A stretch of 64,000 bases of DNA from Ascarosepion bandense (GCA_037127315.1 JBBBDQ010001273.1:3463501-3527500), one strand, 5' to 3'. Positions 11,271-23,519 are shown, counted from the first letter of the stretch. Numbers and translations are program-made. The notes: generated by a model from the letters alone, not told the origin.

Positions 11271-11604
11271 TATTGCCTGAAATGAATGGAAATGGGGATG
11301 AATGTAAGCAGAATGTGACGTTTGAGTGTACTTCTCTCTGTGTGCGAGTGTGTATGTGTGTCTTGGCTGGGAGAGGAATCAAATGTGCACTTACCACTTC
11401 AAGCCAAGCACGCTGATACGTTCATGATCATAGATTGCTAGAAAACTATGGCTATATTTCTTTTCTTTTTTATGGAAGAGCGTACACTGCCGGTGAGCCG
11501 GAATTTATCCGCGATTGGACAAAAAATTGCCAAGAAGTGTCGTATGGTTTGCGTTTCGAAAGATAGAAAATTTGTAGTTGATAGAAAGTACACATACTGA
11601 TCTA

Positions 11605-13165
11605 GGTACCTCCACTTTTCAGTATAAATTTTCGATACCTGATTTCGATACCTGATTTTAAACTGAAATTTTTAAAATAAATAAGTTATATTTTAGCTTT
11701 AAAATTAGCTTTAATTGAAAGTCAAGAAATGAAATGTAGTAATTCCAGTAAACAAAATACACTGGCGTATTTTAAAGTAAAATTATATTGATTGGAATCT
11801 AAAAATTTTCAGATTAAAAAAGAAAGTTAAAAGTACCGCCATTTTTTTTATTGATCGACACATTTTTAAACAGTAGCCACATTCCTGTTTTAAAAATCTG
11901 ACAAAAATAAAATATACGTCGCTGACACGTTATTGAAGTCGATTTTCTAAATTAAAACTTACCTTTATCTGATTTCAAACAAATGAACTTGCTTACTCTC
12001 TGAAATATTCGTAATTAGTTTTTATTAGTTACAGTAGTCCGAATATTAGTGCTTATCTCAAGTGTTGACAAACATAATCACAACCGGAAGCTGTTAACAA
12101 GGCTAAAGTAGGGAGGCCGAAAGCGACAAAAATATACGAATGTAATTTTTATGTAAGGGAAGACAACCCTTGAATCCCGTGACCTTTTAATGATAAATAT
12201 CACGTACGGCCATCCGTACAAATAAAGATACGGGCAATCAAAATGCACACAATTAAAATGTTTTAATTATTTTAAAAACTGACGGGGTCAATTATTTGTA
12301 TTAAGCTTTTAAATTTTCGATTAGTAATTGTAGTCTTCATGCATTAATTACATACCCTCGCCGGCCCAATAGAGGAAGAAATTTAACAATAATTTTGAAA
12401 CTTTTTATATATAATTTTTATATATAATCAAAAAATTTTAAAAAATGAAAATAACTCTTGTAAAAGTTAATTATCCATTGAAATCTTTTTTTTTTCAGAC
12501 TATGATATGCTTAATTTATATTGTTCATAAAAGCAATCAGAAGTTTATCCACATAAATTTGGCATAGTTATTGCATTTTTCGCAATTCAGACCTATTTTT
12601 AGAAAGACGGGGACTATTGGAGAAAAAGAAAACTGTTGTTTAGCATTCTCCAATGACTCCTGAATTTAATTATATTAGGCTTAATGCAGTCCACTGTCGA
12701 ATTTTTAAACATTTCTAAAAATTAATTGGTGGTGCGGTAAGATATGTAAAGAAAAATATTTTGACTAATATTTTATACAAAATAATTATTTCAAAGTTGA
12801 TTTTACTCAATTATAAATAAGTTCTGCAATTTTTATCAAAATCCAACCATTATTTGATTTTTGCAAGAATTTCCAAATTAATGTGTCTTTCACGGTCAAA
12901 AAAGTGCATTTTTTTTTAACTTAATAAACGTTGCGGCAATTTAGGTCTCGCACTGACGTAAGAAAAAAAAAGACTTTCTACAAAAATTTCAAACATGTTA
13001 AAAATAATTAAAAAATTTAAAAAATAATTAAAAAATTCTTTGATCTATTCTCTTAATGATAATATAAACATTTTGCCGATAAATCTTTGTTTTTATTTAG
13101 TTTGCGGCCTTTTTCCTTCATACTATGCTGTTTTTTCAGCAATTTTGAGGAGGTACCTATACTGA
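11605..13165 (+). mobile_element. Family D repeat, near-complete copy
   Basis: AT-rich, about 1.56 kb, with inverted terminal sequence: TAGGTACCTCCAC at the left and GAGGAGGTACCTA at the right. It aligns along its length with 30095-31625 (same orientation) and, inverted, with 25935-27103 and 27104-29050. Landmarks include GACCTTTTAATGATAAATAT near 12182 and CATACTATGCTGTTTTTTC near 13119. There is no coding capacity. This looks like a non-autonomous DNA transposon or other foldback-ended repeat; the superfamily is not recognised. Confidence 0.7.
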
Positions 13166-13284
13166 TCAGTATCTGCTGGGACACCGGGGGAGGAGGTATG
13201 CTGTTGAAAAACACAAAACAATAAATGATCCTCGGCTAGAAAAGTTATTGATGATGTGTACGAAAGCATCCAATTTTACGAAAT

Positions 13285-13405
13285 AGTCCGGAATTGTTAA
13301 TCTGGAAACTAGGTAATAATGACACCGGTAAAAATAACACAAATAGCAAAATAGGAAAAAATCTCTATCTGATAGTCGTTGATCATATAATCTGTTTTTT
13401 CTACA
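13285..13405 (+). repeat. Second copy of the 10966-11270 repeat body
   Basis: It shares AGTCCGGAATTGTTAATC, GACACCGGTAAAAATAACAC and CTACATGTCTCCTT with the copy after the 5S-like fragment. It has no 5S-like head. Confidence 0.65.
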
Positions 13406-14919
13406 TGTCTCCTTGAAAGCAAATTTTCTCGTATTTTTTTATTAGTTAATATGATTTCCATGATGAGATTGTGGTAAAATAGCCACTGCGATCAATAGTG
13501 TGTGCTTGGCGTTTCCCAAACAACTGAATTTATCTGTGCTATTATTATCGTTCACAGTTAATAAGAGAACCGATTTTTCCAATTGTGCCATTCTTAACTG
13601 TGCCATTTTACCGAAACGTTATTACCTGTGCCATTACTACTTGGATTCAATTTTTATTTTTCATCCTTTTTGCGTTAAGAAAGGGAACCTCGGATATGTT
13701 AGTCACCAGTATGTTGCACTTACCCTTTACACATACACGTCGGGGTTCAAAAAAAAAAAAAAAGAGTGAATGAAAATGAGAACGGCTGTGATGGAACGGA
13801 AAAAAAGCAACAATGAAATCAACAAAGAAGTTAATTGAACGAACAAACGATGTCGAATCTTGTGTTCACTGGAGATTTGTAGCGTTAAAAGATCAAATGT
13901 TAAATCGTGGGAATAAGCTACTGGCCGAGTTTTTCACTGCATTTCTTTTCGCTCTCTTCTCTCTTCGTCAAGCCACAAGTCTTTGAAACTCCATTCAAAA
14001 TTACAGACAGTCGATGCTTGTCTGTGCTAACGACGACTGCGGGGACAAAAAGTGACAGAAATTACCCAGAGGGCCAAACGACGTATTTTTAATGCTTCAT
14101 TATTTTCATGTATTCTCAATATTTTTTCTTTTTCTTTCGTTTGAGTCCAGGTCTTTATGCAGATTTTCATTCGTCGTCTTTTTTAGCTTAATTCATTACT
14201 TTTTACCCTTTACCATTTAGCTATACATATTCTTTTTCATGGCCAGTTACAGGAAAAAGTCACAGAAAAAGTCACAAATTGTATAGGAAAAATTAGATTT
14301 TGGCGTCTCGTAATAAAATCAACTATTTTGTAGTTTACAGGTCTGCATTGTGAGCAAGAGAAATTTATTGTAAATCAATCTAACCTTTTAAAATGTTTTC
14401 TAACAATGCTACGCTAACATATGCGATAGTTGTTTCATAGTTAGGAAGTCCTGGTATCCCATAAAATCCGATTTTGGCGAATAAAGTCTCAGTTTAAAAT
14501 TCGAATTATAGTTCCTTGAATTTTCAATTTATGTAATTTATTTTTAAGAGTGGCATTTTTTCCTGTGACCTTTTCCTGTGATTTTTTCAATGATTTGTTT
14601 CATGTGACTTTTTAACTGTGATTTTTTTATACCTGGATTCAGTTTTAACGTATCGTATTCTTCAAATTCACGTTCTTACTCACTTTACAGATGTACAAAA
14701 TTTATCTTTTAATTAATTAAATTCGCAGTTGATCTTAAAAAGTGACCTACAATCTGTTGTTAATCGGAGCAAGGAAAGGTTTGTTAATTTAAACTCTCCA
14801 AAACGAAACGCGTCTTTTTTAATCATCTAAGAGAATCCTTGTTACCTCCCACAATGGCTAATGCTAAGCTCCAGGGAAGCGACAGATTGTAACTTCTCAG
14901 ACTATTTTTTTCTGTTAGC
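13406..14919. other. AT-rich non-coding DNA
   Basis: No gene. A poly(A) run at about 13749-13763 suggests a short retrotransposed piece ending there, but its body is not recognised. Confidence 0.5.
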
Positions 14920-15345
14920 AAGGAGTGGAAAGAGTATATTGAATCAATTGGATCACCGTTTTGTGCTAGACAATTTTTCTTGCCAGAATCTATCTTACAA
15001 ATTTATAAATCTACCATTCGCCTCCACATTTATTGCTATCACATCAGGTCTGGTGCTTCTGCTATGTGCTAAGAGATTTTTATAAAACCCAAAGAATTTG
15101 CAATGTTATCGGTTCAGAACTGGTATCTCTGCTTGGGTCATTTTCCTACCGATGTAATATATTTTCATTGTATTTTTCCCAATGAATATTTCATGATAAT
15201 TATTTATAATGAGTTTTACTCTTTGTTACCTAAACTTTACGAATTTACTCGCAGAACTAGATTGGCAGATTATTTGACAGTTAAAATGGATAGGTTCAAC
15301 CGCAAGACCCATGTTAATGCGTTTAAGTGTTCCTGCTTAAAAAAG
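14920..15345 (+). mobile_element. LINE-A RT C-terminal fragment, heavily decayed
   Basis: Across several frames the plus strand encodes IESIGSPFCARQFFLPESILQIYKSTIR, then YCYHIRSGASA, then LYEFTRRTRLADYLTVK. These match consecutive parts of LINE-A RT (ETILHIYKSTIRPCIEYCCHI to HEFTRDTRLATRSHPFTVK). Many indels are present. Confidence 0.75.
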
Positions 15346-16259
15346 GTGTTCTTGAAACGCTTTCTATATGTCTTTTGTCTTTTTGGCGCCTATTCTACAG
15401 CTGTAAGCGACTTTTATAAAATCCGAACATCCCCAATTGTGTTTATTTACTGATGAATTATGTTTCTTCCCAAATTTTATACAAATCTTCGTTTTCACGA
15501 CGCAAACATCTATGAAATCGAATGAACTTTTATGCACAACATAGGATTTTATGAAAAAATGGATAAAGAACACAGTAAGAAATGTGCCCTAATCTAACAT
15601 GCTTCACCTTTATTAAAGCTTCTTTGGGGATCTGGTTAAAGACAATAGATTTATTTTTTAAGTTAATAATAAAAAATAATATACTGGAATGTTGTTTAAG
15701 GTTTGATTCTTATTGGTTAGATATAGGTTTTTATGGTTTTAAATGTTGCCTATCACTTTATTTCACAAAAATACCGTGTACCATTTTTTTTTTTCACTCA
15801 GTGGTCTTGCATGAGCCTGATCTTGCCATTCATTCTCGATTTTTAACAATGATTCACACACACGCACGCGCAGTAGTTAACTTTCCACACAAACACGTAT
15901 CTTAAGGTACTAACACATCCGACCCTTATGGGAAGCAGATGCAATTGATCAGAACAGAAATTGTACGGAGTAGAGAGTTTCGGTTTTGGTTGACATTGTT
16001 GCTCTATGCTGTGAGTTGTCTTGTCTTTTGTCCGTTTCAGGTTTGATCTCATTGAACAAGGGCTTCTCCCTTTGACCTTTACTGGCATAAGTCATTTAAA
16101 TTATGTAGTTCTCAAGACGGCCGCTCTCAATTCATCTGGCTAGCAAGCGTCTATGTCAGCGTAAGACATTACAAAACGTCTAACATCTGAAAAATACTCG
16201 TGAACACCGTTTTTCACCATTTTATATTTTACTTATTTCTATCTAGTTTTAGGTTTTCC
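15346..16259. other. AT-rich non-coding DNA
   Basis: Only short peptides without known motifs. No family recognised. Confidence 0.5.
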
Positions 16260-17400
16260 TTTACTTTGCTTCCCGTTTTCTCGTTTTAAGTTTGTGCTTT
16301 TTTCTTTGTTTCTTTCTTTTGTCTTCTTTTTGTTTTCTTTCTTGATTCATTAATTTTTTTGTTTATATTCTTTTCGGTTTACTTTTTCTTCTTTGTTTTA
16401 TTCATCATCTTACGTTCTTCTTTTGTTTCTTTCATTTAATATTCTTTCTTTCTTTTTTTTCACTTTTTCTTTTTTCTTTTCTTTCTCCAGTTTTTTCTTG
16501 CTTCAATTATTTTTCTAGAATACTTTTTTATTTCTCGCTTTATTTTCTTTTCTCTTTATTTTTCTTTCTGTTTGTTTATTTTGTTATATTTTATCTTCTT
16601 TTCTGTTAACATTTCTTTCGTTCTTCTTTACTTTCTTTCTTTCTGTTTTCTTTCTTTCTTATTTTGCTGCACTTTTGTTTTTTCTTTCTTTATAATTTCT
16701 TTCTTTTTTTCGTTCTTTCTTACTCTTTTTTTGCGTTTTTCTTTCTTTCTTTCATTCTACCTATTTTGCTTTCGTTCTTTCTCCCTTCCTTTCCTTCTTT
16801 CTTTCTTGCGTTTTTCGTCCTTCCTTCCTTCCTTCCTTCCTTCCTTCCTTTTTGGCTTTTTCCTTTTTTACTTCCTTTCTTTCTTTCTTTTTGCTTTTTC
16901 CTTCCTTCCTTCCTTCCTTCCTTCCTTCCTTCCTTCCTTCCTTCCTTCCTTCCGTTTGTTTTTCTGTTTTGCTTTTTCCATTCTTTCTTTCTTTATTTCT
17001 TTCATTTTTGGAATTTTTTTCTATTCATCTCTTTACCATTTGTTTCTTCACTGTGTTTCAGCCTGAAACGTGTTTTCTTTATCTGTTTTTTGTTCAATCA
17101 TTTTTTTCTTCTTTCCTTCAACTTATTTTTCTTTTACATTTGACCTGTCTACTTTTTCTTAAATTTTTCTTAATTTTCATTATTTTTAATTTTTATTTTA
17201 TTTTATTTTATTATTTCTTCATGTTTTTAGTTATTCATCCCATTCGAAATTATTTTCTTTTTCTTCCTTCTCCTTGTTTTCATATTTCATTATTTTCTTT
17301 CTATCTTTCTTCGGTTTTCTACATTTCATCTTTTTTTCTCGGTTTCTTTAAGTAATGTTTTTCTTGAATTTTTCTTTTTCTCTCTTCTCGTATTTCGTCT
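16260..17400. repeat. Pyrimidine tract with (CCTT)n/(TTTC)n microsatellites
   Basis: More than 1.1 kb is almost purely T and C on the plus strand, including (CCTT)n at about 16821-16852 and 16902-16952. Long overlapping Ser/Phe/Leu peptides here result from the lack of purines and hence of stop codons. They are not genes. Such polypurine/polypyrimidine tracts can form triplex DNA. Confidence 0.95.
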
Positions 17401-18620
17401 CCTGTCCAGAGCTGCTGTTGCTGCTGCTTCCTTATACGTTGGTTGTTCTCTGGCTGAATTTGCTATCTTAGTCGTATATACGGCTTTTTTTAATTTTCTC
17501 TTTCCCACAAAAAAAAACAAACAAAAAAAAACAGAAAAAAAACCAGAAAACATTGTAATAGAAGTGTGAGCTTGAGTATGCATATGTGGCAGCGCGTGTG
17601 TCTGACTGTAGCGTGTGTATGTGGCTGTGTGCAAGCGAATGCGCGTGTGTCTGTGTGTGTTGTGTGTTTGGTTATAAATTCTCATCTTTACATTATATCT
17701 TGGTGAGGTCATCAACCACGCCTAGTTCAAGTCATATATCTTGTCAACAAAAACTCTTTGATATCAGAAAACTCTTTCTCTTGTCGTCGTCGGCCTTCTT
17801 TCTTTTTTTTATTTCTTTTCTGGTTTCTTTCTTCTATTTTTTATTTCTCTCTTTCTGAATATTTTCTACTTTCTCTCATTTTTTCTTCCTGCCTCCCTGT
17901 AACTTATTATTTTTTTCCTACGTTTTTTCTTTCATTTCATTGAATATATATAAACTCTCTTTATTGCCATTTTGTTTTAATCTTTTCTCCATGACTTACG
18001 CAATGGTTATCTGCCCTTGTTCTATTTTTGTATGTTTTATTGTCTCTTCAATCTCTTGTACTTATCACACTTAATTGATACTGTTCTGCGTGCTCTGATT
18101 CATCTTTATAATTCCAGACACAGAAGCGAAAAGTTTATAAATATCAAATATTACCTGTTGTCAATGAAATAACACGAAAATTTAATATAACTTGCAAATT
18201 ACTGCAATTTTTTTGCGTGGGGAAAATAATTTGGCCAGCCTCAATTTTGAAAGTTATCAAAAACTTTTCCTATCAACAAAGGGGTTTTACAGAATTGTAG
18301 GTGTAAAATGTGTATTGGGAACAAACTGTCTGTATCCAGATAGACTACAATTGAAAATAAATGCACAAAAAAAGGATAGCCCAAGAATGCCTTTTCTAAC
18401 CGCATTTATTTAACCAATACAAATAGAATATAAAATACGTCGACGACAGTGTGTTAATAGAAAAGAAAAAAAAACTAAAGGAAAGCTTAGACAAGGGAGC
18501 AAAAGAAAGCAAGAAGAAAGAAATAACTATTAACTGTAAGAAGATAAAATATAGTAACAAACGATAGAAAATAAGACGCAGCAATACAAAGTGTTTTTTT
18601 GTTTTTGTTTTTTTATTTTT
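17401..18620. other. AT-rich non-coding DNA
   Basis: Nothing recognised. An A-rich patch lies at 17510-17545 and TG-rich sequence at 17640-17670. Confidence 0.5.
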
Positions 18621-18626
18621 TTTACA

Positions 18627-18930
18627 GTGGTGTTGTAGTGCCGTGGATATTGTCTCAGTACGAGAAATCGGAGAGCCGAGTTCGAATTCCAGTTGAATTC
18701 CTTGCATTCACTTGCGCTCAAATATAATTGGGAAAGGTATTAATCCGTCTCATCCCTCCAGCTATGGGTCAAATAACTGGACAGATTAGGTTCTATGGCC
18801 TTGGTTGGCAATCAGTCTACCGCAGAAAGTAATGGCAACCTACTGCGGGAAAATCTTCTGTCCACACAGTCATGTCTCTTTCGAGACATGATCGTCCAAG
18901 TGTGTATCACGTATGACACTTAACTGACTG
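18627..18930 (+). mobile_element. SINE-S, full length
   Basis: Head (GTGGTGTTGTAGTGCCGTGG), B box (GAGTTCGAATTCC), GGTTGGCAATCAGTCTACCG and the ACTTAACTGACTG end are all present. A T-rich stretch precedes the head. Another SINE-S follows within 30 bp in the same orientation. Confidence 0.92.
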
Positions 18931-18959
18931 TAAGTTGTATGTGCGTTGTGGTGTGTTAG

Positions 18960-19249
18960 ATGTGCGTTGTGGTGCAATGGATATCGGCACGGAACGAGAA
19001 ATCGGGGAGCCGAATTCGAAATCCAGTTGAATTTCTTGCATTCAATTACGCGCAAATATCCTTGGGGAAGATATTAATCCGTCTCTTCCCTCCAGTTATG
19101 GGTTAAATAATAGGATAGATTGGGTTCTATAGCATTGGCTTAAAACCAGTTTACCGCAGAAAGTAATGACAGCCTACTGCGAGATAATCTTCTTTTCGAG
19201 ACATGATCGCCCAAGCGTGCATCACGTATGGCACTTAACTCACTGACTG
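18960..19249 (+). mobile_element. SINE-S, full length, tandem to the previous one
   Basis: A second complete copy with ATGTGCGTTGTGGTGCAATG at the head and ACTTAACTCACTGAC at the end. A short extra piece of SINE head (18938-18953) sits between the two copies. It abuts LINE-B 3' sequence on its right. Confidence 0.92.
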
Positions 19250-19990
19250 TTAACCCTATACAAGGCTCTCGGGTTCCTCGAATTAAACGGTTAAAGAGTA
19301 AGAGGTACAGCTTATGCATATATCCGCTTATGTTAAGATTGTAGTAATCGGGGAAGCATCCTCTTGGGAGTCGGTTCCACAAGGCAGCGGTTCGTGAGAA
19401 GAATCCGCTTGAGAAGAATTTACATCTTATCCAGGTGTTAGGAAAGGAATGTGGATGATTCGCTACAGTGTGTGTGGCATGTTTGGACTTTTGGAACTAA
19501 GGTTTGTAGTTAATCTGAAAACTCGCCCTAGAAATAGCAATAGAGTAGCAAGGGGTTTGCGACATCTCATCTGTTAGAAAAGGTGTTGCAACGGGGAAAA
19601 TAATTCGTCGCATATCGAGAGTGGAGAGTGAAGACAGTAGTTCTCCATTTTCCGCCTGGTCTGGCTCTTTTGTAGGTAGTGAATAGCATGAGGAATCAGA
19701 GAACCGATCATTTCTACAGCATTTTTTAGCGATGGATCGTACGTGTGAGTTTCATTTGAGGTCTGACTTGAGTTTAAGTCCCAATAAGCGTTCAAGGGAC
19801 GGAGCCTCCCCTAAGGGAACAGTAGTTCATCAACTTCTGGGTCTGAGCGGTAATGGTGGAAGGTTACTAGTTTGGTCTTTCGATGAGAGTAACCAGTTTT
19901 TACCGACTGAACTGCTATGGTTAAATCAGATGAGAGATCAGATTCCAAGCTTTGGTCACCGAGGGTTTTGGTTATGTGTATCGCTATGAT
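19250..19990 (-). mobile_element. LINE-B 3' portion
   Basis: Minus-strand peptide MWNRLPRGCFPDYYNLNISGYMHKLYL (19140-19382) is the C-terminus of a CR1/Jockey-type RT (consensus xLWNxLPxxCFPDxYNLxxF). Upstream, further RT C-terminal sequence is recognisable by similarity to 40047-40560, 43880-44330 and 62560-63225. Stops and frameshifts show it is dead. It differs from LINE-A in the C-terminal motif and the 3' UTR. Confidence 0.75.
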
Positions 19991-20539
19991 AATAGTAATA
20001 ATAATATTAAGCGTTTCCTTATAAGGAAACAGTCAACGTTCATTAACCGAGCAGTCAGCACTACTTTTCGTTTAAAATTTATGAAATCTTTTTCAAGAAA
20101 ATAGGTTTCGGAAGTTTGCTAATATTTATTGTTCTTTCCAATACTGATGGCGACTTCCTTTTTTTATCTTTTGTTTAATTTAATGTGGAACTTCAAAATC
20201 TTGATTATGTTATTATTTTCGTTTTCAATTTACATGTGCTATTCATTTTAGTTGTTACTACTGTTGAAAGTTCTTAGATGATAAGATTTCTGTTATTTGT
20301 TCCAATTCTTTGTTTGCAATTCTGTAGCACCAGTCCACAATTTTCAATGGTCTTCTTGAAGACATACATGCTTCATTTACTCGAGACAGTTTTTAATCAT
20401 TGATCCGAGATAAGGGTTGTATATAGTAGACGTTTCGGAATGGCATCCATATGAAAGTTTCGATATGAAGTTGTTATTTAAAAACATGACTAGAATTTTT
20501 AGGATACTCTATACTTTTTAATCCTTTCACCATTAACAA
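19991..20539. other. AT-rich non-coding DNA
   Basis: Nothing recognised apart from a short AT-rich trinucleotide run at 19990-20010. Confidence 0.5.
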
Positions 20540-20830
20540 GGCGGGACCGCCACTATTGCTCAGGGGGGTATAGTGAGAGAAAAGACTGGGTATTGAGGAA
20601 AGGATAAAAGAGGAACAGGATTTAAGAAGACAGAAAATAGCAAAGGACATTGCATTGAAATGTTTGGAGATTGTAGCTATCAGGGAAACAAGTGAACAGA
20701 AGGAAGTTCCATAGGCGGGAAGTGCGAGAAAATAAATTTTTGGTGTAGAAATGGCAGTTGCGTTTAACTATTTCAACGCAAAAATGGTGGGACTTAGATG
20801 CCAATCTAGTAGCACGTTTAAATTGATATG
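20540..20830 (-). mobile_element. LINE-A 3' end fragment
   Basis: It begins at the element 3' end (AACAAGGCGGGACCGCCACT, then TCAGGGGGGTATAG). It continues into the RT C-terminus (TTCCATAGGCGGGAAGTGCG and GGGACTTAGATGCCAATCTA), homologous to 56890-57085. 5' truncated. Confidence 0.85.
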
Positions 20831-21239
20831 GTCGGGGTACCAGGATAAACCTTTGTTGTTTTCAGCAAAACGATCCAAACGTCGTCTATTCTTTGTTCTA
20901 AAGTTAAAATGTCCTACTTCCCATTTGCAAACAATGTTTAGAGTTGAAGCGGGAAAGAGGTGGGGACGAAAGCAAACAGTACAAACAAAGAAAAGTAAAG
21001 AGTGATAACGTGACATATTCATTTTCCTAAATAAAGATTAATTTTAATGAAAATATTTAAATCCCATCGAGTTACAAGGGGTTACTGAGAATGATTAAGA
21101 CGGAAAATGATTGTGTAGAAAGGAAAATAAAAATAAGAATAAAAAAGGATTTTACAATAAAAAATAGATGGCGATTCATATTACATTTAGATTTTTAAAA
21201 CCAAGGTTTACTGCTAAGCAAGAATTCGTAAAATACTTT
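20831..21239. other. Unassigned sequence between two LINE-A fragments
   Basis: No motif recognised. It may be an insertion that splits one LINE-A copy, because the flanking fragments are in the same orientation and consecutive. Confidence 0.35.
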
Positions 21240-21950
21240 TACCAACGAGAAATATTAAAAAGGAATTGTTAACATAGAGCTTACGGTTACATTTAGCCAT
21301 TTCTTCATTAAAATGATGAAATTTATCTACTAGTCTAGTACTTCGATAAATTCTTAAAGTCAAGTAAACATAGAAGCATATTCATCAGATCAATTGCCTT
21401 GAAAATATTTGTAGAAAAGGTTGCGTAAATCTACATTGTTTCAGCGTAAAATTAGTGAAACTGAGATGTCAAGTCATAACCAGTCATATTGCAGAGTCTG
21501 ATTTAGTGTTTGGCAAGAGACTATAGATACGGGAAAGAAGCACCAGGCAATATAGTCATTGTCTGGAGGAATGGGAAAATTATAAATGTGTAAAATAGAT
21601 TCTGACAAGAAAAATTGTCTAGCACGATAGTCTAGTGAATCAACTTTTTATAGCAATAGATTCAATATACTTTTTCCACTTCATCCTTTCGTCAGCGGAA
21701 AAGGTTAGCCGAAGAAAGTGCAAAGTGTCACTCACTTGGAGGTTAGCATCAGCCATGATGATGAAAGGCAAAAGGTGATGAAAGGCAAAAGGTTTCTTTC
21801 AGACCAATAAAAGAGAACAGTTTTCTTTTGGGGGCGTTAAATTTCACACGCCATTCCTTACCCTAGTGAATAGATTTTAGATCATTCTTGAGATCATCTT
21901 CCAATTTGTTCTTATCGAACCGATCTAATCTACTCTCAAGACAACAGCAA
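21240..21950 (-). mobile_element. LINE-A RT fragment, decayed
   Basis: Reverse-strand similarity to LINE-A between the RT C-terminal region and the RT core: GAAAATATTTGTAGAAAAGG, the sequence encoding the CCHIWSG region near 21530, and SADLKWNDYIES-like sequence near 21650-21690. No open frame remains. Confidence 0.65.
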
Positions 21951-22771
21951 ATAGTTCGTTTCACCAGCACTGGTAGTCAGTCAAGAACTCAAAAGTTAAA
22001 AAAGATGCAATGATTTCGATTATTTATGGTTTCTAGCACAAATCTACGTCTTCGTCTTTTTCTATTTATTTATTTTTTTTTGTTTCTTTGTAAAATGCCG
22101 GCAGCTAATGCGAATGCCGAAGCTGAAAGCATGATTATTACAAAGTTGTACAATTTTCGCCATGAAGATGACGAGGTTGTTACTCTCACGTATCTTATGC
22201 AAATTGATTACTAATGTTGAACATCCGGCAACTTTCCCAAAATTTTGATTTGTGTATACGCGAGAGAACGGACCTATCCAAATGCATGCGTGCGCACGCA
22301 AGCCTACACCCCCTGCATACACATCTCTCATTCACGCACACATCTGCGCTGTCAAACATGCAAATTCAGTCAGTCAACCCTATCTGCCTGACGCACACAC
22401 ACTTTTTCTTTCACACGCACACATAAATATTGTTTAAAATTTTCTATATTTTTGTAGGAACAATTGTCAACATCGTAGTTAGGATGTGTAAAGATGTTGA
22501 TCAGTGAAGAATGAGCATTGCATGATGACTTTCAGTTTTCAAAGATAAAAAAATACAGGCTTATATTAGATTCATTGTCAAACTTGGCATTGTCATCAAA
22601 TACATATGCATATGTGCGTGTCTATATATATATATATGATTAATAAAAATACAAAATTTGACACTTATCTATTTAAAATTGATATACAGAAACCCGACTC
22701 CAGAGTTTCGTTGACGAACCTTTTTTAATCGTCTGGTCCATTTGTCAGAAGTTTTCAGAAATATATTTGTT

Positions 22772-22825
<54 letters not shown>

Positions 22826-22847
22826 TGTACAGAATAGTCTAAAAATG

Positions 22848-22889
<42 letters not shown>

Positions 22890-22945
22890 TTGAATTTTGG
22901 CTTAACATTATTATTTTTAATACTCATATTTGACTGGAAAGTCTG
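21951..22945. other. Non-coding DNA with (TG)n and (TA)n microsatellites
   Basis: No gene. A (TG)n run at about 22774-22824 and a (TA)n run at 22852-22888 generate repetitive His/Thr/Tyr/Ile peptides. Confidence 0.7.
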
Positions 22946-22947
22946 TT

Positions 22948-23180
22948 TATATAGTTAAACAGTGCATTATAATTTCCACTGGCCTTAATCGTTTGAGAAA
23001 TCGTTTAGAAAATATTTATCTTCCACCAGGAATCTAGTGGTAAGACACATCTGGTCTAAAAATGAATCTCTCCGGTGTTGGGAGTATGTAGGTTCAATTC
23101 CTACCGGAAGATACATATTTCCCAAACGATTTCTCAAACGATTAAGGCTAATAGGAATTAGAATTTACCGTTTATATATA
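22948..23180. mobile_element. Foldback element with a tRNA-like core
   Basis: An inverted repeat with arms of roughly 65-75 bp: CTTAATCGTTTGAGAAATCG on the left is mirrored by CGATTTCTCAAACGATTAAG on the right. The loop region (23018-23112) is tRNA-like. It has a perfect 7-bp acceptor-type stem (ATCTTCC/GGAAGAT), an A-box-like TCTAGTGGTAAGACA, and a perfect 5-bp T stem with loop (GTAGG TTCAATT CCTAC, overlapping a B box). The whole ends in (TA)n. A tRNA-derived MITE or a hairpin transcript precursor are both possible; a normal tRNA gene is unlikely because the anticodon arm is not convincing. Confidence 0.65.
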
Positions 23181-23300
23181 TATATATATATATATAAAGA
23201 GAAAGATTTTACACTCAAATACGAGTTTCCATTAAAAATGATAATAGTAAACAAATAAAAAGTCAAGTATGTCGGTTAATGCCAGTTTCGTATAATTCCG

Positions 23301-23304
<4 letters not shown>

Positions 23305-23344
<40 letters not shown>
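23305..23344. repeat. (TA)n microsatellite
   Basis: About 20 uninterrupted TA units. Confidence 0.95.
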
Positions 23345-23347
<3 letters not shown>

Positions 23348-23519
23348 TACTTTGCAGCATGGTATTCTCACAAGGTCGGCAATGTCGGCTGTGATGTTAT
23401 ATCATGAATAGTAGAGCTATTACAGAGATGATCAAGCCAGCATTAATTGGAAATATAATGAAAACAAAGATAAAACTCTAATGAATGCAGCACCATAAAT
23501 AAAACGCCACTTTCGAAAA

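Noticed and set aside
16572..17355. Three overlapping 159-167 residue Ser/Phe/Leu-rich plus-strand reading frames
   Set aside because: They run through an almost pure pyrimidine tract, where stop codons are rare in several frames. No motif and no start context.
22669..22958. His/Thr and Tyr/Ile repeat proteins
   Set aside because: Products of (TG)n and (TA)n microsatellites, present on both strands.
23018..23112. tRNA gene
   Set aside because: Acceptor and T arms pair, but no credible anticodon arm is seen, and the sequence is embedded in a foldback element.
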